DNA of 64,000 nucleotides, from assembly GCA_002794775.1 (NCBI GenBank), contig NBAY01000024.1:496001-560000 (forward strand). Reading direction: 5' to 3'. The position numbers and the translations under genes are program-made. Source of the stretch: Porodaedalea pini. Lineage: Eukaryota > Basidiomycota > Agaricomycetes > Hymenochaetales > Hymenochaetaceae. Under the pieces are notes generated by a model, which ran no database searches, was not told the origin of the DNA, and was given only the letters and a program-made list of their open reading frames with translations. Shown piece after piece: positions 21,221 through 36,631 of the stretch. Position 1 is the first letter of the stretch, and each line of letters opens with the position of its first letter.

Positions 21221-24200
21221 ATGGCCGCCAGACCCGGTGGGCCCAGAGCTCCCGACGCCGCGTATGCAGGCGACCCACGCGTCGCACCCCCGATCTCCCA
21301 GCCGAATCCATTCGTCCAACCCGACGGCCAGAGGTACTTCGAGTCCGAGAGCGATATTGGCGACTACCCTTCAAGGCGGAACACGGTTGCGTCAGATCTA
21401 GATGCACAGAGCCCGTATTATGACCAGGGTGGCTCGTATGATTATTGTGAGTTGCCACACGTTTTGTTTTCATTTTAGTTTGGGCTTTTCGGTTTCGGTT
21501 GGATAGGAGATGGGGTTTTGGAAATTGGATTAGAGTTTTCTAGATAGGGAGATGGTGTCGCGGCCGTTTGCTGCGTGCTGTGCGGCATGAGGCTTCCCAT
21601 TTCATTTGACGCTGGGTGTTGCGCCGCAAGCGCCAACCAGTGTGATTCCTCGCTTGGCGTGGGCTATCTGCCTTTCTCACACTCTGGCTGACTACGTATC
21701 TCTACTGTAGCGCATCCCCGCCAGGACGGCGACACCGACTCGGAAGTCGACGTGTATGGGCACCGTTACGAGCCGTCCGCGGAGTCGCTCATGCCGGGCT
21801 CGCGCTTCGGAATGTCCGACACGCCGACTCTTGCGGGCGACTATGGTCTCATGCCGGGAGGTGGCGTGCGCGAGCCGTATCCGGCGTGGAGCGCTGAACG
21901 CAGCATCCCTCTATCGAAGGAGGAGATCGAAGACGTGTTCCTTGACCTCGCGCACAAATTCGGCTTCCAGCGCGACTCGATGCGCAACATGTTCGATTTC
22001 ATAATGCAGCAGCTCGACAGCCGTGCGTCGCGCATGCCACCTGATCAGGCGCTGCTTACGCTGCATGCGGACTACATTGGCGGCTGGCATGCGAATTACC
22101 GGAAATGGTATTTTGCGGCACAGCTTGACCTGGATGATGCGGTGGGCCAGTCGCAGAACCCCGGACTGCAGCGTCTGAGATCCAAGTCTGTGAAAAAGAA
22201 GCCTCATCAAAACCGAGCGGCAACAGAAAAGTCACTTAGCGCTGCGCTGGACCGGTGGCGCCAGGCGATGCACAACATGACGCAGTACGATCGCCTACGC
22301 CAGATTGCACTGTACCTGCTCATCTGGGGCGAAGCTGCGCAGGTGCGCTTCTGTCCAGAGACACTGTGCTTCATTTTCAAGTGCGCGGACGACTATTATC
22401 GTTCGCCCGAGTGCCAGAACCGGGACCAGCCCGTGCCGGAAGGATTGTATTTACGCGCTGTGGTCAAGCCGCTGTATCGCTTTATAAGGGACCAGGGATA
22501 TGAGCTTCAGGATGGACGTTTTATTAGACGCGAAAAGGAACATGACCAAATTATTGGGTACGATGATATTAATCAGCTGTTCTGGTATCCGGAGGGAATT
22601 GCGCGCATTGTTCTCACTGACAAGGTTTGTGCATCCATGTTTCTGCATATATATGCTATTCAAGTCCTTACGTATTCTTTCTTTTGTTCAGACGCGACTT
22701 GTTGATGTAGCGCCCGCACACCGGTTCATGAAGTTCGACCGGATAGATTGGAACCGGGCGTTCTTCAAGACCTACTTCGAGAGGCGCTCGTTCTTCCACC
22801 TGCTCGTGAATTTCAATCGTATATGGGTTATCCATATCTCGCTATACTGGTACTACACGGCTTTCAACTCTCCGACAATATACACAAGATCGGGCGAGAC
22901 CAAGCCGACGGCAGCGATGTCATGGTCGGCGACGGCGCTCGGTGGTGCGGTCTCAACGATTATCATGATCCTGGCTACACTCGCAGAGTTCACGTATATA
23001 CCTACCACGTGGAACAACACCTCGCATCTCACACGGCGCCTACTGTTTTTGTTCATCACACTTGCGCTCACGGCCGGCCCGACCTTCTACGTCGCAATCG
23101 CAGACACCCCGGGCTCGTCGAGCTCCGTCCCGCTGATCATCGGTATCGTGCAGTTCTTCATCTCGGTCGTCGCGACATTGCTGTTTGGGATCATGCCATC
23201 AGGGCGCATGTTCGGCGACCGCGTCGCGGGCAAGTCGCGCAAGTACCTCGCGAACCAGACGTTTACGGCCAGCTACCCCACGCTCACACGTAGCTCGCGA
23301 TTCGGCTCGATCATTCTTTGGGTGCTTATCTTCGGATGCAAGTTTACGGAGAGTTATTTCTTCTTGACACAGAGTTTCCGTGACCCGATCCGCGTGATGG
23401 TGGGCATGAAGATACAGGGGTGCACGGACAGGTTCTTCGGGACTGCGCTATGTCGCAACCAGGCTGCATTCTCGCTCACGATAATGTATATCATGGATCT
23501 CGTCCTTTTCTTCCTGGACACCTTCTTGTGGTACGTCATTTGGAGCACGGTCATTAGCATCGCGCGCTCGTTTGTGCTCGGGCTCTCAATCTGGACGCCA
23601 TGGCGTGAGATCTACACGCGTCTCCCGAAGCGCATCTATGCGAAGCTGCTGGCAACGGCGGAGATGGAAGTCAAGTACAAGCCGAAGGTGCTCGTGAGCC
23701 AGATCTGGAACGCGATTATTATCTCGATGTACCGCGAGCATCTGCTCTCGATTGATCACGTGCAGAAGCTGCTGTACCATCAGGTCGCAATGGATGGGGA
23801 AAGTGATCGTAGGGCGCTGCGCGCACCGGCGTTCTTCATGAGCCAGGGTGATCGTGGGTTCAAGGGCGAGTTCTTCCCTCACGGGAGCGAGGCAGAGCGC
23901 CGGATTTCATTCTTTGCTCAGTCATTGACAACAACCATCCCTGAGGCATTGCCTGTTGATGCGATGCCTACGTTTACCGTGTTGACTCCGCACTACTCAG
24001 AGAAGATATTGCTGTCGTTGCGTGAGATCATCAAGGAGGAGGACCAGCACACGCGCGTGACGCTGCTTGAATACCTGAAGCAGTTGCACCCGGTCGAGTG
24101 GGATAACTTCGTGAAGGATACCAAGATACTCGCGGAAGAGTCGAACATGTTCAATGGCCAGAACCCCTTTGGTGGGAGCGACGAGAAGGGTGGGAGCGGG

Positions 24201-27200
24201 AAGACTGCTGACGATTTGCCGTTCTATTGCATTGGGTTTAAGAGCAGTGCGCCGGAATTCACGCTGAGGACAAGGATCTGGGCGAGTTTGCGCGCACAGA
24301 CGCTATACCGTACGGTGTCGGGCATGATGAACTATGCGAAGGCGATCAAGTTGCTGTACCGCGTCGAGAACCCAGAGGTCGTGCAGCTTTTCGGCGGGAA
24401 CACCGACAGGCTGGAACGCGAGCTCGAGCGTATGGCGCGTCGTAAGTTCAAGTTTGTGGTTTCGATGCAGAGATACTCGAAGTTCAACCCGGTCGAGCGC
24501 GAGAACGCTGAATTTTTGCTGCGCGCGTACCCTGATTTGCAAATCGCGTACCTTGACGAGGAGCCGTCGAAGCGCGAAGGTGGCGACCCGCGACTATTCA
24601 GTGCGCTCATCGACGGGCACTCAGAGTTCATTCCTGAGACAGGGCGTCGTCGGCCGAAGTTCCGCATCGAGCTGCCAGGAAACCCAATTCTCGGAGACGG
24701 CAAATCAGACAACCAGAACCACGCGATCATCTTTTACCGCGGAGAATACCTGCAGCTGATCGATGCGAACCAAGACAACTATCTTGAGGAGTGTCTGAAG
24801 ATTCGGAACGTGCTGGCGGAGTTCGATGAGTACGCAGTATCGAGCCAGAGTCCCTACGCGCAGTGGGGCCACCAGGACTTCAAGAAGGCACCGGTGGCGA
24901 TCGTCGGCGCGCGCGAGTACATCTTCTCGGAGAACATCGGTGTTCTGGGCGATATTGCCGCTGGCAAGGAACAGACGTTCGGTACGCTTGCGGCGCGCGC
25001 TCTTTCGTGGATCGGTGGAAAGCTGCATTATGGGCACCCGGATTTCCTGAATGGAGTCTTCATGAATACGCGCGGCGGTGTGTCGAAGGCGCAGAAGGGC
25101 CTCCATCTGAACGAGGATATCTTCGCGGGTATGACGGCGCTTGGAAGAGGCGGCAAGATCAAGCATACGGAGTATTTCCAGTGCGGGAAGGGACGTGATT
25201 TGGGCTTTGGTACGATTTTGAACTTCCAGACGAAGCTTGGCAATGGAATGGGCGAGCAGATGCTGAGTCGCGAGTACTACTATCTTGGCACGCAGCTTCC
25301 CATCGACCGGTTCTTGACGTTCTACTACGGCCATCCTGGGTTCCATATCAATAACATCCTCGTTATATTGTCCGTGCAGGTCTTCATTGTTACCAGTGCG
25401 CATTTTTTTCTTTCTATTTAGATACAACATGTGAACATGAGGCTGACTGTTTTTCACAGTGGTGTTCCTTGGGACTTTGAAGAGCTCGGTTACAATCTGC
25501 AGGTACAACAGTCAGGGCCAGTTCATTGCGAATCAATCTGGATGTTACAACTTGTCGCCTATTTTCGATTGGATCAAGCGCTGCATTTACAGCATCTTCT
25601 TAGTGTTCATGATTGCATTCTTGCCCCTGTTTTTGCAAGGTAGCTTTCATTCATCTGTTTGTTTCTGTTGTGAGAAGCTTATCGAATTGTCTCATAGAAC
25701 TCGTCGAACGCGGTGCCGGCCGTGCCATTATCCGTCTGGCAAAGCACTTCTGCTCGTTGTCGCCGGTCTTTGAGATATTCTCGACGCAGATTCAGTGCCA
25801 TTCCATCCTGAGCAATCTTAACTATGGTGGTGCCCGGTATATCGCAACTGGCCGTGGGTTCGCAACATCGCGCGTTAACTTCAGCACTCTCTTCTCGCGA
25901 TTTGCCGGTCCAAGTATCTATCTCGGAATGCGTACGCTCATTATGCTGCTCTACGTGACCTTGACGCTGTGGATCCCGCATTTGATCTACTTCTGGATCA
26001 CGACGCTCGCGCTATGCTTGGCGCCGTTCATCTTCAACCCCCACCAGTTCTCGTTCGCGGACTTCATCATTGACTACAGAGAGTACCTGCGCTGGATGTC
26101 GCGTGGCAACGCGCGCGCACACAAGAACGCGTGGATCGGATACTGCAGGCTGTCGCGTACGATGATCACAGGGTACAAGAAGAAGAAGCTGGGGCAGCCG
26201 TCGGACAAGTCGACGGGCGGAGACACGCCGCGTGCAGGGTGGCGCACAATTTTGCTTTCTGAGATCGTGTTCCCGATCTGCATGGCGATTTTGTTCATCA
26301 TCGCATACCTCTTCGTAAAGTCTTTCCCGCAGGTCAGCGGAAAGGAGAACGCGAGTCCCCTCGTGCGAATTGCGATTGTGAGCTTGGGACCGATTGTGTG
26401 GAACGCGGCGGTGCTGCTTGTGTTGTTCTTGATATCGCTGTTCTTGGGTCCGATGCTTGATACGGTGGTGCCGAAGTTTGGATCGGTCATGGCGTTCTTT
26501 GCGCATGCGCTAGCGCTCGTGGGTATGGTTGGATTCTTTGAGTTCCTTGTAAGCATTGTTTTCTTGGTACCTCATCGATGATGTCTGATCTGGCTTCTGT
26601 GTAGTGGTTCCTCGAGCTCTGGAATGCCTCACACGCTGTGCTGGGCATGATAGCAGTTATCTTCATAGAGCGCGCCATCCACAAGATCCTTATTTCCGTG
26701 TTCCTCTCGCGTGAGTTCAAGCATGATGAGACGAACCGCGCGTGGTGGACAGGCAAGTGGTACGGCCGTGGGCTCGGTGCGCATGCGATGAGCCAGCCCG
26801 CACGCGAGTTTGTCGTCAAGATCATCGAGTTATCGCTCTGGAGCTCGGACTTCTTGCTTTGTCACCTGCTGTTGTTCTTACTCTCGCTGCCGCTATTTGT
26901 CCCATTCATCGATCGCCTGCATGCAACGCTCCTCTGTGCGTCTTTTTTTTTTCCGTTTGTTTGGTGTGAATATGTTTTACTGATCTGCTTTTGCGAACAG
27001 TTTGGCTACGTCCCTCGCGCCAGATCCGCGCACCGCTGTACTCGCTGAAGCAGAAGCGACAACGGAGACAGATCGTTGTGAAATATGGTCTCGCCTTCGT
27101 CTTCGTTCTCGCCGTTTTCATCGCCTTGATCGCTCTGCGTACGTGTTTATTGTTTCATCACTTGACTTGTAGCTGATGTGCAATGTTGTTTCTGTCCCTG

Positions 27201-27259
27201 TAGCCGCGATCTTCAGCGACATCATTGACCAGAATTGTTCAATATGTCAGAGCATATAG
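21221..27259 (+). CDS. FKS1: 1,3-beta-D-glucan synthase catalytic subunit
   Basis: Plasma-membrane enzyme that polymerises UDP-glucose into cell-wall 1,3-beta-glucan under Rho1 control. It is 1799 aa in eight exons: 21221-21446, 21711-22624, 22692-25395, 25460-25639, 25698-26548, 26605-26935, 27001-27138, 27204-27259. All phases agree and the length is normal for the family. The N-terminus (about 1-130) is hydrophilic. The Fks1 N-terminal domain contains [17 protein letters not shown] near residue 276. A first membrane cluster spans about 460-690, the cytosolic glucan synthase domain about 700-1240 (ending near [14 protein letters not shown]), and a second membrane cluster about 1260-1790. 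Echinocandin hot-spot 1 reads FLTQSFRDP (604-612) and hot-spot 2 reads DWIKRCIY (1318-1325). It is convergent with MIS12. Confidence 0.97.
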
Positions 27260-27774
27260 TCTCTCCTTCTCTAGTCTCTCGATCCTCTGTGCATCCGCAT
27301 CCGCACACAACAGACATATCTCCATCCGTTGATTGTGATCCTCTCGGACAACTGCTATCCACCCGTTCTATTTAATATACCCTGTTCAAAATTAATGACG
27401 GACTTCCATTTCCCATCTATACATCTCGCTTGCCACTCCTATCTTCCCAACACATTCTTGCGCCCCACCTCGCCTGTCATTGTCCGGTCCTTTCCATTCC
27501 CATTCTACTACAATCACGATTTTTTCCCTACTTCTTTCCTTTCATTCACCGAATCACGATTATCTTGTCCGTCTCTTTACTTTACCGTGTGTATGTAGGC
27601 CCTTCTGGGCCTCCGTCGCCTTTCTCGGACATCTAGCATAGCAAAGAATGTAACGATATGATGAAATATCTGCATTGGTCGGACGGTAATTGAGCTGCCT
27701 CAGAAAGCTGGATAAAATTGTAGAAGTGGGTTACATATCGAAATTGTACACAAGATATCAATAGAAAGGGCTGT
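27260..27774. other. 3' flanks of convergent FKS1 and MIS12
   Basis: AT-rich sequence with short pyrimidine tracts and no gene. It presumably holds both polyadenylation regions. Confidence 0.5.
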
Positions 27775-28877
27775 TCACGAAGTATCCATCTCATTCTCAT
27801 CCACGGGTTCATGCTGCTGTTCCGCCTGAACGACGTCCACAAGGGCCTTGATGTCTTGCATCTCACCGACGCGCTCCGTCTGATCAACAGCGTTGGAGAC
27901 AGCAGTACTCCCACCAGGTATGGGGGCGCTCTCCTTGGCTTTCGCGATGAGCTGCTGAACGGCCCAGTTAACGTACCCTGTCTGGCCTGTCTCCCAGAGG
28001 CGCTTGCTTGGGTCCGGGATCGGCGCGGTGGCAGCGGCGGCGCCGTCGATGTGTGGAAGCGAGGCGGCGTTCTCGAAAAGCAAGAGGACGGAGGGCGGAA
28101 GGGTAGAAAGAGCTGTGAGGATGTCGGTTGAGGGAGGAGCAGAAGGGATGGGGGAGGAAGATGGGGAAGAAGAGAGGTAGGAGAGACGCGCGAGACGGCG
28201 CTCAGAACGCATGCGCCCGATGCGCGATATACGGAGGGCTTTGAGGTACATGCGTTTGAGGCGGCGTTGCTGGCATCGTTTTCGTGTCAGAGCCTAAACG
28301 TACGAAACGCGTTGATTAGATTAGATGTGCTCACGTTCTCAATCTTGCGCCGGAGGTCCTCGATATCCGCCATGAGCTCTGCCTCTTCCTCCGGTCGAGG
28401 GTTCAAATCGAGCCCACGCTGATGCGGTGCAACGATGGGAAGGTCAGGCGGGATCGCGAAGATGTTGCGCAGAGACCACGCCTCGAAGAAGTCGAATGCG
28501 ATATCGGTGTGCGACTCCAACAACGTACTAAACGCGACGAGGCCCTGCTCGACGGCCTCCAGGCCATCCCACTCCGCATCCTCTGCATTGGCACCTTTAT
28601 CCTTGTCCTTCCCTTTCCCTTTCCCCTTGCCCTTGCCCTTGGCGTTGGCGTCGGCTGAGGGAGGAGCAACGACGCGCGCGTCGGCCCAGCGCTGCATGAA
28701 GGGCTCCATTGCTTGCAAACATTGGAGGATGGCCTCTGCGGCGCTGCTGATGATGTCGTCGAGCAACATCTGCGGCGAGAAGCCGAGGATCTCGGGCACG
28801 AGCGTTGGATGGACGGAGGCTTGTGCGCCAGGGCGCGGCGGTTGTTTCTGCTGCTGCTGCTGCTGTTCCTCGGCCAT
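27775..28877 (-). CDS. MIS12: Kinetochore protein Mis12/Mtw1
   Basis: Subunit of the Mis12/MIND complex that links inner centromere proteins to the Ndc80 complex at kinetochores. It is 353 aa in two exons (28877-28335 and 28293-27775) split by a 41-nt GT...AG intron. Family signature near the N-terminus: PEILGFSPQMLLDDIISSA and MEPFMQRW, then VEQGLVAFSTLLESHTD and FDFFEAWSLRNIF. A coiled-coil stretch follows (about 160-200) across the intron. Lineage features are a poly-Gln start (EEQQQQQQ) and a low-complexity GKGKGKGK insert around residue 80. The start is the only Met before the conserved block. Confidence 0.93.
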
Positions 28878-29434
28878 GGACGTCGTTGAAGAAAGGTGTG
28901 TGACAGACGCGCGCCGACGCGTTTGTGGTTAGTTGCCGTTTTGGATGACGTCGATCTTTGTCTGCTTAAGTAAGCAAGCTTGCAGTGAAGTTCACACACA
29001 AGTTCTCCAAACCTGCTTTCACTGGCTATTAAATACTTCATGGTATCGTCTACTCTGCGAGAAGGCGCTAGCTTGGTGCCGGTGCTCCTAGAATGTACAA
29101 CTACGTCTTTGGCTGCCATCTGTCTGAGGTTTGGTTGTCTTCTGATCCTCTGCTCAAAAAAACAAAAAGCAAGTAATTACCGGACTCCAAACCAAGGAAT
29201 ATCTACCGAATTCAAAACGTGTGCAGAATGCTTCAAAATTCGCGTTCCCATCTGTCGACTGCGATTAGAACATCAATCGGTGCGTGCTGACATCCGGTGG
29301 AGAGACGAAACCGCAGACCTATTCCACATCGAGCGTACCAGCCTCTGGAAAACCAAACAACTATTTCTGGGAGTTATCCCGCAGGCTAGTACCTCGCAGT
29401 TGAAACTCAAGCCTTACGAAGGACTGATCAAATG
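28878..29434. other. Intergenic upstream of MIS12
   Basis: No supported gene. Short open stretches on the plus strand around 29190-29440 could be further decayed sequence belonging to the tail-anchor remnant that follows, but no family motif was found in them. Confidence 0.4.
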
Positions 29435-29530
29435 GGCCTAGAAATCTATGTAACCCGCCTCAGGAGATTCGATATCTCCCTTGCAATTGTTCTTGTCCTT
29501 GCATTCTTGCTTGGTTTCATGTTGAACTAG
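29435..29530 (+). pseudogene. Remnant tail-anchor exon of the acidic family
   Basis: An open stretch ending at TAG 29528-29530 encodes RRFDISLAIVLVLAFLLGFM, closely matching the last exons of copies 2 and 3 (LAIIVVLAFVLGFFSN in copy 3). The acidic and globular regions that should precede it are not recognisable upstream. It is most likely the end of a fourth, largely lost copy ~10 kb from the tandem pair. A chance hydrophobic match cannot be excluded. Confidence 0.5.
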
Positions 29531-29991
29531 CATATATTTATAATCGTGTATTATCTAGCGATTAATCGCGTCTATGTCGCATTGGAGGTCAGTCGACAGA
29601 AGAGGACTGACCCCCTTGGTAGTTGGTAACTTGAACCCGCAACTCTTTACGATCTGTAGAAAAAGAAAACGAGTTAGAGATAGGAACATCTCAGTCTAAG
29701 TACCTCAGCAGAAGCCTCACCTTCTTAAACTCTGTCTGTCAGCTAGTATCTCATAAATAAGAAAGAAAGAGATTGGTAAAAGTTTGATATAGGAAGGACG
29801 AGGTGACACTATGTAGATAATACTGGCGCAGCGGCACGAGAACGCTTGAGGGCCGGCTCGCTCGCGTCAAGGCCTCCAGCTCGCGTCGTCTCTTTCTCCT
29901 TCTCTTTCAACGACTTCAAGCCACAGCGTACCCAAACTTATCTAGGCATCCTTATCGAGGTAAAAAAGACCCCGCCTCTCTTTAGAATATC
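29531..29991. other. Intergenic upstream of MCM6
   Basis: AT-rich, then a pyrimidine-rich stretch (29890-29915) before the MCM6 start. No gene is seen. Confidence 0.5.
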
Positions 29992-33324
<3,333 letters not shown>

Positions 33325-34763
33325 GGCTCGAATCAATGTTTCGCATTGGTTTGTGACCTACATTCTGTGTATCCATTGTTATCTTTTCTGTACTTCTCAA
33401 GCATTGGCTGTCTCTTCTCTAAGTGCAACTTGGCCGACAAATGTTATTGGCAATCCTGCTTTATCTATTTATAACTATCTGGCTACACGCGTCGTTTGTA
33501 CTGTGCAAACAAATGCGACAAGTACAACATAAAATTTTACTCTGAGCACCCGGTTCTCCAACTTCAAATTCTTCGAGTTCACTTTGTCTTTGCAAGTGAG
33601 TTCCCTTCGCAGCTCGCGACAACTGACACCGATGCAAGGCAGATTATGTTATTGCTCGACCCTGAAGCATTGTGCACATGTATTTTGTTTCCACCTGCCT
33701 TCCCTATCATCATACCAATGGTCTGGAGTCGACCATGCTGCTCAACCTCGAGCCGATGTCTCCGGTTCAAATGTGCTCTTCCTCCGATGCCTTTGCTACC
33801 AAGCTATCCAGATACATTGATCATGAGGCGGGCCTTCGTTCTGCGCGTGGATCAATTCTTCAAGTCAGTTCATATTATTCTGCTATCCTTCCTCAGAGCT
33901 TAATTTTGATGAGCGTCGCTTTCCTCGCGGTTGATTGATTGGCGACAGCTCTGGAGTCGATAGTATTTCCTGAACTGCAAGTCTAGGCTACTATTGCTGC
34001 TCAAAACAGATCAGCCTCTTTATACCCGCCATGTCGGAGGCCCGACACTCTCGCTCATGTTCGTGTGCTTTTCCTACTATGCTGCCTCTCATCAGATGCC
34101 TGGCGCTGTTTCGGTCTTCTCTGTCAGGGACATGTAGAATGTATATTCGACATTCGCCGACGAAGAGCACGACATGTGATTTATCGCTTTTGTTTTTCCA
34201 GTTGTCCAGATGGTACTGCACATGTCGAGTTGTCTTCTCGCCCTCCTCTGTACACCTATCCCGGGCTACCCTGTGCCTTAAACTAAAATTGCTTGCTTCT
34301 GATCCGAGCGCCGAAGAACTTCGGGTTGCGAAACGGATTCCAGAGTTTCAAGTCACGAGCTACCTCATCGCCGAGCTCGAGCGGCCAAATTAGTTCATCT
34401 CTAACTATAGTCTTGAGCAACGGCACCGATCTCTCCCGCGTCCGCGCATCACACTTTTAATATTCAAACTTGATCTACCTACCTATCTGCCTCCTGACTT
34501 CTCGAGGTACTAACTCGCTGGTGCTTGTGATTTATTCCAGATTCCGGAAGGCGCCCTCAATTTTCTGGTTATACGTGTCAGGTCGACATCATGCCTTTGC
34601 GTCGCGCACCTGACAAGATGCACATGGTTCCGAAATTCTGTCGACGACACTCCTCGGAAACACTCGTTAAACAATCTATGGAAATAAAGTTATAAAAGAC
34701 TTGAATTTTGACGTATTTTCAGCAAGCTCTTTTGCTCTCCGTGTTCTCTCCGATACACTTGAA
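33325..34763. other. Intergenic between MCM6 and thaumatin-like gene
   Basis: About 1.4 kb with several scattered ORFs (for example 34031-34393, including SDPSAEELRVAKRIPEFQ) that show no recognised family and no consistent exon chain. They may be decayed coding sequence. A clear TATAAAAG lies at 34691-34698, about 66 bp before the thaumatin-like start. Confidence 0.4.
34691..34698 (+). promoter_or_regulatory. TATA box of thaumatin-like gene
   Basis: TATAAAAG, about 66 bp upstream of the ATG at 34764, at the expected place for a short 5' leader. Confidence 0.55.
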
Positions 34764-35978
34764 ATGATTACTGTCTCTTTCACACTCTTCGCGCTTATCG
34801 CTGGAGTGTCTGCCAGAACATTCACGGTATACAACAACTGCCCTTTCACTATGTGGTACGTCGCCCATCTCATAGCAACCCTCCCCCTTCCCCTCCTTTC
34901 TCTTTTTTTCTCTGCCTTCCCAGCGCTGTGTGTGAGATGGCTGACGATATGTACAATACCGTCAGGCCCGCTGTAAGTCCCTGTTACTTGCTTTGCCCGA
35001 TCACCGTCTCATAGACGTAGCTCTTTACGGACCTTAACGCTGGCAGCGCTGTTCCCGACCAAGCTACTGGGTAAGCCTAGCTCAATTCCGGGTTTTCCCA
35101 TGCTAAATGATGTCCACTTCCAGCTGGGAGGCGGCGGCGTACAGCTCCGTCAGCTTTTCTGTGCCCGACAATTGGAAGGCAGGTCGCATCTGGGGTCGGC
35201 GCAACTGTGATTTCAGCACGGTGCAAGGGCCGACTTCTTGTGCGACGGGAGGCTGCAATGGTGGACTCGTGTGCGATCCAAATACTGGAACCGTGAGCTA
35301 TCTATTTCTGTCTCTTCACTTACATGTTCGACTCACACGTCTATCTTTCGCCTAGGGCGTCCCTCCTGCAAGTGTTGCGGAGTGGACCCTCCAGGGTGAT
35401 GGAAACCTGGATTACTACGATGGTATAATATTACTGTCCTTCACGAGACTTAGAACTGAATTCTCTGGTTTTCAAAAAAGTTTCTCTCGTAGATGGCTAC
35501 GATCTTCCCATGAGTATTACCAATAATGTGGGGTGCTCCACCGCTAGCTGCCCCGTTGATCTTGGTCCTAACTGTAAGCCACATTTCTTTTCCACCCCGT
35601 TTTATATTAACCATCCTAATCATTGCGGTAACTAGGTCCGAGCGTACTCCAAGGGCCTTATGATTCCACGGGCTTCCCGCTCGGATGCAAGAGCGCCTGC
35701 TTCGCGGACCTCGACGGAGACCCTCGTACGTGCTTCCATTCGATCTGCATTGAGTCACCCTGACGCCCTGTACTTATTCAGAGGACTCGGCGAACTGTTG
35801 TACGGGCTCGCACAATACGGCCGCGACGTGTCCACCGTCCGGCGTTGAGTACTACTCCTACTTCAAAGACAATTGCCCGGATTCGTATGTATATGCGTAT
35901 GACGAGAGTAGCGGGACAGCGCTGTGGACGTGCGACTCGAGCCTTGCGGCGGACTATACCCTCACTTTCTGCCCTTGA
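34764..35978 (+). CDS. Secreted thaumatin-like protein
   Basis: Thaumatin-like proteins are disulfide-rich secreted beta-sandwich proteins; fungal members may bind or cut beta-glucan in wall remodelling. It is 254 aa in eight exons: 34764-34855, 34966-34972, 35021-35070, 35124-35292, 35356-35422, 35481-35573, 35636-35725, 35782-35978. A signal peptide occupies residues 1-~18 (SFTLFALIAGVSA). Then come TFTVYNNCPFTMW, the family signature GRIWGRRNCDFS, CATGGCNGGLVC, GYDLPMSITNNVGC, and a C-terminal CPDSYVYAYDESSG leading to LTFCP. These match the Cys pattern and the acidic-cleft residues of the family. Exon 2 is only 7 nt (GCCCGCT), needed to join TMW to PALFTDLN in frame. Confidence 0.93.
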
Positions 35979-36397
35979 AATAGACCTTCGGATTATTATT
36001 ACTGTCAAAGATGCGATTGCCTTTCATGTTGGGCTCCTCTTTCCATTCGAAGTTCCTTGGTAGCCTGTTTCTGTCTTTATGATGTATCTCTTAACCCACA
36101 TTCGTCAATTCGATGAGTAGGGGTGTATGAGCAGTCTCTATGTACATTGTACGTTACCCACACCAATATTTCTTACGAGATGTTTCTATTCATCTACCGA
36201 CTTGTCCGGAGCTGTGCTGCGGCTTCTCTGATTCGAACTTAAGAACTTAATCAGATGACCTGAGCCAAGACGCATGCCGTTGGATACGGGGGCGCTGAAT
36301 TGCCCGTCTTAAAATTGCGAAGTTGAGGTTAATGAACAGAAGCGGACTCGGAGAATGAAACAGCTCATAGATAACTTGCATCCTAAGTTGGGCCAAA
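35979..36397. other. Intergenic between thaumatin-like gene and tRNA-Gln
   Basis: 3' flank of the thaumatin-like gene. Nothing further is recognised. Confidence 0.5.
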
Positions 36398-36478
36398 GGC
36401 AATATAGTGTAGTGGTCATCACTCAGGATTTTGATTAGTCAATATTCCTGGAACCCAGGTTCGAACCCTGGTATTGCC
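36398..36478 (+). tRNA. tRNA-Gln (anticodon TTG) with short intron
   Basis: An 81-nt cloverleaf: acceptor stem GGCAATA/TATTGCC (7 perfect pairs), D arm GTG...CAC, anticodon stem CAGGA/TCCTG, T arm CCAGG-TTCGAAC-CCTGG. The anticodon loop has TTG at 36431-36433 and is enlarged to 17 nt, consistent with a ~10-nt intron one base 3' of the anticodon. The D-arm sequence AGTGTAGTGGTCATCAC resembles eukaryotic tRNA-Gln. No CCA is encoded, as expected. Confidence 0.88.
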
Positions 36479-36631
36479 TTCTTATGTATCAAGTCTACTT
36501 TTCCAAAAGTTGTGCCGGGAGCAATGAGCTAGTTTTGTTTTCTCGTTTTTATTAATCTATTATCTCAACTAGCCGGGAAAGAAAGGTGTGCAAGGCCAAT
36601 GACTGAGATCCACTGTGTAACTGCATGCACT

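Noticed and set aside
24303..25508. Long antisense ORFs over FKS1 exon 3
   Set aside because: Shadow frames of a high-GC conserved coding region; no start context, no domain.
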